Positions 37,957 through 46,383 of a DNA stretch of 64,000 nucleotides are shown piece by piece; position 1 is the first letter of the stretch, and every line of letters begins with the position of its first letter. Position numbers and translations under genes: made by a program. Under the pieces are notes generated by a model that ran no database searches, had not been told where the DNA came from, and saw only the letters and a program-made list of their open reading frames with translations. Source of the stretch: an uncultured Actinomycetes bacterium (GTDB lineage Bacteria; Actinomycetota; Actinomycetes; Nanopelagicales; Nanopelagicaceae); NCBI GenBank assembly GCA_903827945.1, contig CAIKKN010000024.1, forward strand, positions 92,698-156,697. The letters run 5' to 3'.

Positions 37957-39044
37957 TCTTGAACTGCCCCCACATTAGTAAGGAGTTCTTCCCAGGCCTT
38001 TTCAAACTTTGCAACACCGTCATCTTCAAGGAAATTTACTACGGAAGTGAAATTGATCCCCGAATCTGCGAGAAGTGAGAATATTTTATGGGCTTGATCA
38101 ATTTCGCAAGTTATTGTGTCCCCGCGGACGACTCCATGACTACGAACTTCATTGAGAGTTCCCTCAGGCATCGTATTCACGCAGTTTGCCGCTACGAGCT
38201 CAATAACGTAACGGGTTGAATCGTAGGACTTATCTTTAACGCCAGTAGAGGCCCAAAGAGGACGTTGCATATTTGCGCCGCGCTCGGCGAGTTTCTGCCA
38301 ACGTTGCGACTGTACAACGCTGAGATAAGCCTCGTATGCGAGAACTGCATTTGCTATGGCCGCTTTGCCTCGCAATGGGTGGTCTTTGCTAATTGCATCA
38401 AGTCTCTTGTCGATATCCGCATCGATTCTGCTAATAAAAAATGATGCAACAGAATGAACGTCACTTACTGAAAGGCCATTTGCTAGCCGCCTTTCAATCC
38501 CACGTAAATATGAATCCATCACTGCTATGTATCTATCGACGGAGAAGATCAGCGTCACATTTACGCTGATTCCTTGAGCAGTGAGTTCCTCGATGGCTGG
38601 CAATCCATCCAAAGTTGCTGGCACTTTAATGAGAAGGTTCGGACGATTCACCAAGCTATGCAGGTATTTACCTTGTGAAATACTCTCGGAAGTGTCATAT
38701 GCAAGTCGGGGATCTACTTCTATGCTCACACGACCATCAACTTGATTGGATTCCAAGAAAATAGGTAGAAAGAGATCGCAAGCGCTTCGCACATCGGATG
38801 TGGTCAACTCGGTAACGATATCGGTGAGAGAAAGTCCATCTTCTCTGAGGGCCAAAATATCTTCCTTGTACAGGTCAGAACCAGAGATTGCCGCAGAAAA
38901 TATGCTCGGGTTTGTTGTCACACCAACAACATGTGAACTTTCGATGAGTTGTTCGAGTGAACCTGATTGGAGCCTCTCTCGGGATAGATCATCTAGCCAG
39001 ATGGAAACTCCAGCAGAGGAAAGGGCTGCGAGTGAATCAGACAC
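37953..39044 (-). CDS. tal: Transaldolase
   Basis: Transfers the dihydroxyacetone unit in the non-oxidative pentose phosphate pathway. The 363-aa protein is of the longer actinobacterial type. It begins with SIWLDDLSRERLQSG and VVGVTTNPSIF, has the Schiff-base Lys in LLIKVPATLDGLPAIE, ISVNVTLIFSVDRY, and RPLWASTGVKDKSYDSTRYV in the C-terminal half. The start is GTG 39044, sharing one base with the tkt stop codon, so the two are coupled. It overlaps the pgi start. Confidence 0.96.
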   Translation of the reverse strand: MSDSLAALSSAGVSIWLDDLSRERLQSGSLEQLIESSHVVGVTTNPSIFSAAISGSDLYKEDILALREDGLSLTDIVTELTTSDVRSACDLFLPIFLESNQVDGRVSIEVDPRLAYDTSESISQGKYLHSLVNRPNLLIKVPATLDGLPAIEELTAQGISVNVTLIFSVDRYIAVMDSYLRGIERRLANGLSVSDVHSVASFFISRIDADIDKRLDAISKDHPLRGKAAIANAVLAYEAYLSVVQSQRWQKLAERGANMQRPLWASTGVKDKSYDSTRYVIELVAANCVNTMPEGTLNEVRSHGVVRGDTITCEIDQAHKIFSLLADSGINFTSVVNFLEDDGVAKFEKAWEELLTNVGAVQE

Positions 39045-41107
39045 TATTTCCCAACTTTCTTAATGGAATGAAGGGCTGCGTTTGCAACGTTCTCTGCTGT
39101 AAAGCCATATTTATTGAAGAGAACTCCGGCACTTGCAGATGCTCCGAAGTGTTCTAGAGAGACGGCAATGCCAGCATCACCGATGAGCTCGCGCCACCCA
39201 AGAGCGATTCCAGCTTCGATTGATACACGAGCCTTGACACTCGATGGCAGAACAGAATTTCGGTATTCAGGACTTTGTTCAGCGAACCATTCCAAACAAG
39301 GCGCGCTTACAACGCGGGCATGAACGCCTTTTGCCGCTAATAACTCTTGCGCGGCAAGTGCGACGTGAACTTCAGAGCCAGTTGCAATAAGAATTACATC
39401 AGGCTTTCCAGAAGAATCTGAGAGTACGTATGCACCGTTAGCAACGCCTTCAGCTGACGTGTACTTGCTCCTATCAAGGACGGGAAGATTTTGCCGTGAA
39501 AGAGCGAATCCCACAGGTTTCTGTCGCTTGATGACTTCGCGCCAGGCGATACCGGTTTCATTCGCATCGGCAGGGCGAACCATCGAGAAATTCGGTATTG
39601 CTCTGAGCGTAGCTATGTGTTCGATTGGCTGATGCGTTGGGCCATCCTCACCGAGACCAATTGAATCGTGGGTCCACACAAAAATTGAAGGGATATCCAT
39701 AAGAGCGGCAAGTCGAACAGAACCTCTCATGTAATCAGAGAAGACCAGGAAAGTTCCGCCAAATGATTTAGTCAATCCGTGCAAAGCAATACCATTTAGA
39801 ATTGCGCCCATTGCATGCTCGCGAATTCCAAAATGAATTACGCGACCGTATGGATCGGAATCTTTCATATCACTCGTTGAGGGCAAGAACGAGCGCCCGC
39901 CTTCAATCATTGTGTTATTGGACTCGGCAAGATCTGCAGACCCACCCCAAAATTCAGGGAGAGCGCTTGCGATGCCATTAATTATCTTTCCAGATGCTGT
40001 ACGAGTAGCAACTTCTTTATCAGTTGCAAACACGGGAATTGAAGATTCCCAACCCTCTGGCAACTCTTTATTCCTCAATCGGTTCAACAACGAAGCACGA
40101 TCTGGATTCGTTGCGCTCCATTTTTCAAAATCAGCTTCCCAAGAGGTTCGGAAAGCTTCACCTCGTGAAATAACTTTACGAGCGTGATCAATGACTTCTT
40201 GTGGCGCAGCGAAGAACTCTTCGGGATTCAATCCGAGCGCAATTTTTGTTGCTGCAATTTCTTCCGCGCCGAGTGCGGAGCCATGGGATTTAGCGGTGCC
40301 GCGAGCGTTTGGTGCTGGCCAAGCAATCACAGAATGCAAACGGATTAAGGTTGGTTTATCAGATGCCAACTCAGCTTTTGACATGGCTTCTTCGAGTGAA
40401 TCACGATCAACATCACCATTTTCTTTTGCAGAGACTTCAATGACGCTCCAACCGTAAGCGCGATATCGAGCGCTTACATCCTCTGTGAAAGCCACATGCG
40501 TGTCACCCTCAATCGAAATTCTGTTGTCATCATAAATAACTTTGAGATTGCCCAGCGCCTGAGTTCCAGCCAATGAAGAGGCTTCAGCGCTAACGCCTTC
40601 TTCCAAATCACCATCAGAACAAATAACCCAAATATTGTGATCGAAAAGTTTTGTCTTAGATTCAGGATCAAATAACCCCTTTTCATACCGCGCGGCCATC
40701 GCCATTCCTACTGCTGAGGCGATTCCAGAACCTAGAGGTCCTGTTGTTATCTCTACGCCATTTGTGTGTCCGTACTCCGGGTGGGCTGGAGTCAATGAAC
40801 CATCTGTTCGAAAGGCTTTTAAGTCATCAATAGTGAGCCCATATCCGGAGAGAAAAAGTTGGATATAGAGAGTGAGGGAGGAGTGGCCACATGAGAGTAC
40901 GAAGCGATCGCGACCGAGCCAATGCGGATGAAGCGGATCGTGCTTAAGAAAGCGTTGGAAAAGGGTATATGCAACTGGCGCTAGGGACATTGCCGTTCCT
41001 GGATGTCCGTGTCCTGCCTTTTGTACTGCGTCGCCTGCAAGCGCTCTAGAAATCGCAACCGCTTTGTCGTCTAATTCATTCCATGCCGCTGACCGAGTAA
41101 CTGACAT
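39044..41107 (-). CDS. tkt: Transketolase
   Basis: Thiamine diphosphate enzyme that transfers two-carbon ketol units in the pentose phosphate pathway. The 687-aa protein starts with AGDAVQKAGHGHPGTAMSLAP and has HPEYGHTNGVEITTGPLGSG. The ThDP motif is present (CSDGDLEEG through YDDNRISIEG), as are the central HFGIREHAMGAILNG and THDSIGLGEDGPTHQPIEH. AAGGAG precedes ATG 41107. A short inverted repeat CCTGT-GT-ACAGG (41127-41138) lies in the 34-bp gap to ctaA. Confidence 0.97.
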   Translation of the reverse strand: MSVTRSAAWNELDDKAVAISRALAGDAVQKAGHGHPGTAMSLAPVAYTLFQRFLKHDPLHPHWLGRDRFVLSCGHSSLTLYIQLFLSGYGLTIDDLKAFRTDGSLTPAHPEYGHTNGVEITTGPLGSGIASAVGMAMAARYEKGLFDPESKTKLFDHNIWVICSDGDLEEGVSAEASSLAGTQALGNLKVIYDDNRISIEGDTHVAFTEDVSARYRAYGWSVIEVSAKENGDVDRDSLEEAMSKAELASDKPTLIRLHSVIAWPAPNARGTAKSHGSALGAEEIAATKIALGLNPEEFFAAPQEVIDHARKVISRGEAFRTSWEADFEKWSATNPDRASLLNRLRNKELPEGWESSIPVFATDKEVATRTASGKIINGIASALPEFWGGSADLAESNNTMIEGGRSFLPSTSDMKDSDPYGRVIHFGIREHAMGAILNGIALHGLTKSFGGTFLVFSDYMRGSVRLAALMDIPSIFVWTHDSIGLGEDGPTHQPIEHIATLRAIPNFSMVRPADANETGIAWREVIKRQKPVGFALSRQNLPVLDRSKYTSAEGVANGAYVLSDSSGKPDVILIATGSEVHVALAAQELLAAKGVHARVVSAPCLEWFAEQSPEYRNSVLPSSVKARVSIEAGIALGWRELIGDAGIAVSLEHFGASASAGVLFNKYGFTAENVANAALHSIKKVGK

Positions 41108-41141
41108 TCTGCTCTCCTTGTGAATCCCTGTGTACAGGTTT

Positions 41142-42020
41142 TTATTTAGTGCTCAACAACTTTGTTGAAAATGCAAAAGACCAAATTGAGGACCACACCA
41201 ATGTGACTCCAAGTAGATGTGCTCCCACGAGTAGTTCTGGAATCCCCGTGAAATATTGTGTGTATCCAATAAATCCTTGTGCTAAACAAATGCTTAAGAA
41301 CAGACCAATTTTTTCCGAAGAAAGCTCTTTAGCGCCAGAAGACTCACTTGCTTTAATTAACAACCACAATCCAAATGTGAGAGAGATTAATGCAATGACG
41401 CTATCGGCGTGGAGCCATGAAATGGTTCGTGGGTCGACGTGAAAACGCTTTGCCATCGCGTCACCCGCGTGCGGACCACTTCCTGTGACTATCACCCCAA
41501 GATTTATAACCACAAGCGTCAGAAGGACAAGTACTCGGCCATAAGTTTTAGTTAAGGGTTGCAAAGTTACTTGTGGCTTGCCAAGCATTCTTTGTCGGAA
41601 TGAAATCGAAGCCGCGATTAATACAATGGAAAGAAGAAAGTGAGCACTGACTGCAAACGGATTGAGGTGAGTCAAAACGGAAATTCCACCCACAACAATT
41701 TGCGCGACGATACCTAAGAATTGCACTGCGGCCATCCACCCAAGAATCTTTGAGTCATTGCGATTGCGGCCCCATTTAAAATATCCAATGATTGCTGCAA
41801 AAATCGCCACGATGAGAAAGAAGGTCAGCAAGCGATTTCCGAACTCAATCCAGGAGTGCAATTGACCTTGTGCTTGGTGGGGGACTGGGGTGTATGAACC
41901 AGGGGTGCACTGAGGCCAAGTCGGACAACCTAAGCCCGATCCTGTGAGACGAACGGCGCCACCAGTGACAACGATCCCCATCTGGGTTACAACCAAGAAT
42001 GTATAGATAAGCCGTTTCAC
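41142..42020 (-). CDS. ctaA: Heme A synthase (CtaA/COX15 family)
   Basis: Oxidises the C8 methyl of heme O to give heme A for aa3-type cytochrome oxidase. The 292-aa membrane protein has about eight spans. It begins RLIYTFLVVTQMGIVVTGGAVRLTGSGLGCPTWPQC with the extracellular Cys pair typical of the family. Haem-ligand His residues are in LHSWIEFGNR, AHFLLS, SWLHADSV and GAHLLGV. GTG 42020 has TAGGCT 6 nt upstream, suggesting a leaderless transcript. It is divergent from sufR. The heme O synthase gene ctaB, usually adjacent to tkt, is not here. Confidence 0.93.
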   Translation of the reverse strand: MKRLIYTFLVVTQMGIVVTGGAVRLTGSGLGCPTWPQCTPGSYTPVPHQAQGQLHSWIEFGNRLLTFFLIVAIFAAIIGYFKWGRNRNDSKILGWMAAVQFLGIVAQIVVGGISVLTHLNPFAVSAHFLLSIVLIAASISFRQRMLGKPQVTLQPLTKTYGRVLVLLTLVVINLGVIVTGSGPHAGDAMAKRFHVDPRTISWLHADSVIALISLTFGLWLLIKASESSGAKELSSEKIGLFLSICLAQGFIGYTQYFTGIPELLVGAHLLGVTLVWSSIWSFAFSTKLLSTK

Positions 42021-42026
42021 GCTCGT

Positions 42027-42032
42027 AGCCTA
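42027..42032 (-). promoter_or_regulatory. -10 box (TAGGCT), leaderless ctaA
   Basis: On the minus strand TAGGCT is followed by ACGAGC and the GTG at 42020. It lies within a perfect small dyad TAGCC-TAT-GGCTA (42026-42038), which could be an operator. Confidence 0.45.
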
Positions 42033-42045
42033 TGGCTAACTTGCT

Positions 42046-42070
42046 CCTACCAGTCAGTCTGAGGGGTAGG
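42046..42070 (+). promoter_or_regulatory. Inverted repeat upstream of sufR (candidate operator)
   Basis: CCTACC-N13-GGTAGG lies 26 bp before the TTG of sufR. Its right arm overlaps TAGGTT (42067-42072), a possible -10. The position suits an autoregulatory SufR site. It does not match the operators known for cyanobacterial SufR, so this is inference. Confidence 0.35.
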
Positions 42071-42096
42071 TTGGCGAGAGTCCTGGATTCGCAAAA

Positions 42097-42819
42097 TTGA
42101 GTCATTTACGCAACACTTCTGTTGTGAAAAAGAATGAGCCAGATAAGACCAGAGACTTGGTCGCACGTGCCATTCTTGAGCGTGGACCGGCTACCGCGGT
42201 CGATTTGGCAGCCAGACTCTCCATCACGCCGGCCGGAATCCGGCGCCACTTGGACGGGTTGGTTGCGGACGGGATCTTGGAATCGCGAGAAGCTCACGTT
42301 ACAAGTTCAAATATGCGAGGTCGCGGGCGACCGTCAAAAGTTTTTGTCATGACTGATGGTGGTAGAGAGAAGTTCGAACATTCTTATGACGACTTAGCTG
42401 TTTCTGCTCTTAAATTTATGGCGAGCAAGAATGGTGCACACCTTGTGAGTGAGTTTGCACAGTTACGCGCAGAAGAGATCGAACGTAAGGCGTTAAAGAA
42501 GGTAGCCTCCAAGGGTTCAATTAACTCACGAGTCGATGCGCTCACAGAGCACCTTTGTTCTGAAGGTTATTCGGCAACTTCAAACGCGCGGGGAAGTGGA
42601 TTAGAAATTTGTCAACACCACTGTCCAGTTGCGCACGTTGCTGCAGAATTTCCAGAGTTATGTGAGGCCGAAACAGAAGTTATCTCTCGTATGTTAGGTA
42701 CTCACGTACAACGTCTTGCAACAATCGCAAACGGAGATGGTGTTTGCACAACTTTTATTCCTAACAATGCAAGTGTTTTAAAGCAATCTGGTCTACTAAA
42801 AACAACACGGGGAGCCTAA
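42097..42819 (+). CDS. sufR: SufR-type Fe-S cluster-sensing transcriptional regulator
   Basis: This is a repressor of the suf operon in studied actinobacteria and cyanobacteria, sensing Fe-S status through a bound cluster. The 240-aa protein has an N-terminal winged helix (about 20-85, [24 protein letters not shown]). It has a C-terminal cysteine-rich region: C154, C172, C176, C189 and C217, of which CQHHCPVAH and PELCEAE are the likely cluster ligands. There is no ATG in frame near the start; TTG 42097 or GTG 42124 is used. It begins the suf run, with sufB starting 1 bp after its stop, and is divergent from ctaA. Confidence 0.92.
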   Translation: MSHLRNTSVVKKNEPDKTRDLVARAILERGPATAVDLAARLSITPAGIRRHLDGLVADGILESREAHVTSSNMRGRGRPSKVFVMTDGGREKFEHSYDDLAVSALKFMASKNGAHLVSEFAQLRAEEIERKALKKVASKGSINSRVDALTEHLCSEGYSATSNARGSGLEICQHHCPVAHVAAEFPELCEAETEVISRMLGTHVQRLATIANGDGVCTTFIPNNASVLKQSGLLKTTRGA

Positions 42820-42820
42820 A

Positions 42821-44236
42821 GTGAGTAATACGACTGCACATCCAGAGCTAGACGGAATCGGCAATTATGAATATGGCTGGGCTGACTCAACGGATGCTGG
42901 CAAAGACTCAAAGCGTGGACTTAGCGAAGCAGTAGTACGCGACATCTCCAGCAAGAAGAGTGAGCCACAGTGGATGCTGGATATGCGTTTGAAAGGCTTA
43001 GACCTCTTTGATAAAAAGCCGATGCCGAACTGGGGATCAGATCTCTCTGGAGTGTTTTTCGATAAAATTAAATACTTCGTTCGCAGTACTGAAGGCCAAG
43101 CTCAAACTTGGGAAGATTTGCCAGAAGATATTCGCAATACATATGACCGCCTGGGAATTCCAGAGGCAGAGCGAAATCGTTTGGTTGCCGGTGTCGCAGC
43201 CCAATATGAATCTGAAGTTGTCTACCACTCGATTCGTGAAGACTTAGAGGCGCAGGGAGTTATTTTTGTAGATACAGACACTGGCCTTCGTGAACACGAA
43301 GAGCTATTTAGAGAGTATTTCGGCTCGGTAATCCCTGTCGGTGATAACAAGTTTGCAGCGCTGAATACATCCGTGTGGTCAGGCGGCTCCTTTATTTATG
43401 TGCCAAAAGGTGTGAAGGTAGATATCCCTCTTCAAGCTTATTTCCGCATTAATACAGAGAACATGGGTCAGTTCGAGCGGACATTGATTATTGCTGATGA
43501 AGATTCATACATTCACTATGTTGAAGGCTGCACGGCTCCGATCTATTCTTCCGATTCTCTGCACTCAGCTGTTGTAGAAATCATCGTAAAGAAAAATGCT
43601 CGAGTCAGATACACCACAATCCAAAACTGGTCTAACAACGTTTACAACCTTGTCACAAAGAGAGCAACATGTGCCGAAGGTGCAACCATGGAGTGGATCG
43701 ATGGAAATATCGGCTCTAAAGTAACGATGAAATATCCCGCAGTATTCTTGATGGGACCGCATTCAAAAGGTGAAACTCTCTCCATCGCATTTGCTGGAGC
43801 CGGACAACACCAAGATGCCGGAGCAAAGATGGTTCATGCCGCTCCATATACATCTTCGTCAATCATCTCAAAGTCAGTTGCTCGCGGAGGAGGAAGAACT
43901 TCATACCGTGGACTCATTCAGGTTCAAGACGGCGCTCATCACTCTGCCTCGACAGTAAAGTGCGATGCTCTATTAATTGACACGATCTCTCGCTCTGATA
44001 CATATCCGTATGTTGATATTCGCGAAGATGATGTTTCAATGGGTCACGAAGCGACTGTTTCAAGAATTAGCGATGACCAGCTCTTTTATCTAATGTCTCG
44101 CGGGATGGAAGAAGACGAAGCAATGGCAATGATTGTCCGCGGCTTCATCGAACCAATTGCTCGCGAACTTCCTATGGAATACGCGCTGGAACTTAACCGC
44201 CTCATTGAACTTCAGATGGAAGGTGCAGTCGGCTAA
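42821..44236 (+). CDS. sufB: Fe-S cluster scaffold protein SufB
   Basis: Core scaffold subunit of the SufBCD complex on which Fe-S clusters are built. The 471-aa protein contains the family blocks [53 protein letters not shown], and [21 protein letters not shown] with a conserved Cys. [27 protein letters not shown] follows. The GTG start at 42821 has GGGGAG 8 nt upstream. No intein interrupts it, unlike in mycobacteria. It overlaps sufD by one base (TAATG). Confidence 0.97.
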   Translation: MSNTTAHPELDGIGNYEYGWADSTDAGKDSKRGLSEAVVRDISSKKSEPQWMLDMRLKGLDLFDKKPMPNWGSDLSGVFFDKIKYFVRSTEGQAQTWEDLPEDIRNTYDRLGIPEAERNRLVAGVAAQYESEVVYHSIREDLEAQGVIFVDTDTGLREHEELFREYFGSVIPVGDNKFAALNTSVWSGGSFIYVPKGVKVDIPLQAYFRINTENMGQFERTLIIADEDSYIHYVEGCTAPIYSSDSLHSAVVEIIVKKNARVRYTTIQNWSNNVYNLVTKRATCAEGATMEWIDGNIGSKVTMKYPAVFLMGPHSKGETLSIAFAGAGQHQDAGAKMVHAAPYTSSSIISKSVARGGGRTSYRGLIQVQDGAHHSASTVKCDALLIDTISRSDTYPYVDIREDDVSMGHEATVSRISDDQLFYLMSRGMEEDEAMAMIVRGFIEPIARELPMEYALELNRLIELQMEGAVG

Positions 44237-45327
44237 TGTCGTTGAATTCAAATCTTCTAGAATCACACACGCCTACCAGCCGTGAGGAGCTTTGGCGATT
44301 TACGCCTCTGGCAAAACTTCGTGGCCTTCATGATCTTGACGTTTCGTTAAGTTCGCGCGTTTCATTAGGAGCTGGAGTAGAACACTCAGGCCTTTCAATA
44401 TCAATCGTTGATGCAGCGGATGCTCCAAGTAACTCTGAGACAAATGATCTGGTCTCTATGCGAGTTCGTGAGTTATCCACCAAAGTTCTCAAGGTTGAAG
44501 TAGACAAGAATTGTGAAATTGCAGTTCCAATCTTTTTAACAAGAACGGTTGAATCACTCGATCCGGAAGTTTCAAGAACTGTGATACACCTCGGCGCAAA
44601 TAGCCGGGCCACTATCGTTGTGGAAAATACTGGGTCAATCACTTTGGCTGAAGAAATCATTATCACGCTAGATGCAGGGTCTACGCTCAATTTTGTATCG
44701 CTACAAGAGTGGGAGAACGACGCTGTCCATCTCGGACACCACCACGCAATTATCGGTAAAGATGCATCTTTCATTTCAACAGTTATTACTTTGGGAGGAT
44801 CACTTGTTCGCCTTCTTCCTACAGTTGAATATGCAGGGCCAGGCTCAAGTGCGGAACTCTCTGGAATCTATTTTGCAACAAGTGGCCAACATATGGAACA
44901 TCGCATCCATGTTGATCACAATTTGCCTCATGCAAAATCCCGAGTTAATTACAAAGGTGCATTGAGTGGTGATAAGGCGCGAACTGTGTGGTTCGGAGAC
45001 GTCTTCATCCACGCAAATGCCGAAGGAACAGATACGTATGAAGTAAATCGCAATCTCCTACTTTCTGATGGAGCACGAGCTGATTCTGTGCCAAATCTTG
45101 AAATCGAGACAGGCGAAATTGTTGGCGCTGGACACGCAAGTACGACTGGCCGCTTTGATGATGAACAGCTTTTCTACCTCGAGTCCCGAGGTATTCCAGC
45201 AAACATTGCTCGTCAATTGGTAATCCGGGGTTTCTTCTTAGAAATCGTTGCAAAGCTTGGATTGCCAGAAATTGAAGAGAGAATTATGTTGCGCATCGAG
45301 GATGAGTTGGAAAAGGCTTCGGCATGA
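44236..45327 (+). CDS. sufD: Fe-S cluster assembly protein SufD
   Basis: SufD pairs with SufB and SufC in the Fe-S assembly complex. The 363-aa protein has a variable N-terminal helical part starting SHTPTSREELWRFTPLAKL. It then has the right-handed beta-helix with QEWENDAVHLGHHHAIIGKDASF and THIS-like GQHMEHRIHVDHNLPHAKSRVNYKGAL. The C-terminus is SVPNLEIETGEIVGAGHASTTGRFDDEQLFYLESRGI. It is coupled to sufB upstream and overlaps the Rieske gene by 4 bp. Confidence 0.95.
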   Translation: MSLNSNLLESHTPTSREELWRFTPLAKLRGLHDLDVSLSSRVSLGAGVEHSGLSISIVDAADAPSNSETNDLVSMRVRELSTKVLKVEVDKNCEIAVPIFLTRTVESLDPEVSRTVIHLGANSRATIVVENTGSITLAEEIIITLDAGSTLNFVSLQEWENDAVHLGHHHAIIGKDASFISTVITLGGSLVRLLPTVEYAGPGSSAELSGIYFATSGQHMEHRIHVDHNLPHAKSRVNYKGALSGDKARTVWFGDVFIHANAEGTDTYEVNRNLLLSDGARADSVPNLEIETGEIVGAGHASTTGRFDDEQLFYLESRGIPANIARQLVIRGFFLEIVAKLGLPEIEERIMLRIEDELEKASA

Positions 45328-45620
45328 CAACAACAATTAATAAGGCAGAACTGATAGAGGGAAAGCCAAAGCAAGTTAACCTGGATGGAACACCGGTATG
45401 CGTTGTTAAAGTCCAGGGTGCTATTTACGCGGTCGCTGATACGTGTTCGCATTCGGATGCATCGCTCTCAGAAGGAGATGTCACAGACTTCAAAATTGAA
45501 TGTTGGCTTCATGGTGCTGAATTTGATCTACGCACAGGTGAGGCACTTACTCCACCAGCAGTACAAGCCCTAGAAACATTTACCGTTACAGATAACGGCG
45601 AGACAGTAGAGATCGGATAA
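45324..45620 (+). CDS. Rieske-type [2Fe-2S] ferredoxin in suf operon
   Basis: A 98-aa stand-alone Rieske domain, similar to the ferredoxin components of non-heme dioxygenases (NirD/BphF-like). Cluster ligands are C41-x-H43 (TCSHSDASL) and C60-x2-H63 (ECWLHGAEFDL), spaced as in the family. It has no transmembrane or signal segment. Placement between sufD and sufC, with 4-bp and 3-bp junctions, suggests it supplies electrons or serves as a small client of the Suf machinery; the exact role is not established. The same arrangement is common in actinobacteria. Confidence 0.93.
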   Translation: MTTTINKAELIEGKPKQVNLDGTPVCVVKVQGAIYAVADTCSHSDASLSEGDVTDFKIECWLHGAEFDLRTGEALTPPAVQALETFTVTDNGETVEIG

Positions 45621-45623
45621 AAC

Positions 45624-46376
45624 ATGAGCACATTAGAAATCAAAAACCTACAAGTAGCTGTTTCTACGGATGAAGGAATGAAACAAATTCTTCGTGGAGT
45701 TGACTTAACCATTAAGTCAGGCGAGACCCATGCAATTATGGGACCAAATGGATCTGGCAAATCTACTCTTGCATATTCCATAGCCGGACATCCAAAGTAC
45801 ACAGTCACTGGGGGATCTGTCCTTCTTGATGGTGTTGACGTTCTTGAAATGCGTGTGGATGAACGCGCCAAGGCGGGCTTATTTCTTGCAATGCAATATC
45901 CCGTAGAGGTTCCTGGAGTTTCTGTCTCCAACTTCTTGCGAACAGCAGCAACAGCCATACGCGGTGAAGCGCCAAAAGTTCGTACATGGGTCGGAGAAGT
46001 GAAAGAGGCAATGGCTTCTTTGAATATGGATCCTGCCTTCGCAGAACGAAACGTAAATGAAGGATTCTCCGGCGGAGAAAAGAAGCGCCATGAGATCTTG
46101 CAGATGGAACTCTTAAAGCCAAAGATTGCAATTTTGGATGAGACAGATTCTGGTCTTGACGTTGACGCGCTCAGAATCGTCTCTGAGGGTGTCAATCGCG
46201 TAAAAGAGTCACACGATATTGGAATTATGCTCATCACTCACTACACGCGCATCTTGCGTTACATCAAGCCAGATTTCGTTCACGTCTTTGCTGCAGGCCG
46301 CATCGTGGAAGAAGGCGGAGCTGAACTGGCCGACAAGCTTGAAGAGAAGGGATATGCAGAGTACGTAACTGCATAA
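45624..46376 (+). CDS. sufC: Fe-S assembly ATPase SufC
   Basis: ABC-type ATPase of the SufBCD scaffold, 250 aa, cytoplasmic and not a transporter. Walker A is GPNGSGKST (40-48), the signature is FSGGEKKRHEIL, and Walker B is IAILDETDSGLD, followed by the SufC-typical DALRIVSEGVNRVK and THYTRILRYIKPDFVHV. The ATG at 45624 is 3 bp after the Rieske gene. sufS begins 7 bp after its stop. Confidence 0.97.
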   Translation: MSTLEIKNLQVAVSTDEGMKQILRGVDLTIKSGETHAIMGPNGSGKSTLAYSIAGHPKYTVTGGSVLLDGVDVLEMRVDERAKAGLFLAMQYPVEVPGVSVSNFLRTAATAIRGEAPKVRTWVGEVKEAMASLNMDPAFAERNVNEGFSGGEKKRHEILQMELLKPKIAILDETDSGLDVDALRIVSEGVNRVKESHDIGIMLITHYTRILRYIKPDFVHVFAAGRIVEEGGAELADKLEEKGYAEYVTA

Positions 46377-46383
46377 ATCACTA

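Noticed and set aside
45509..46237. 242-codon minus-strand frame opposite sufC
   Set aside because: Low-complexity Ser/Thr-rich translation antisense to a well-conserved ATPase; a codon-bias shadow.
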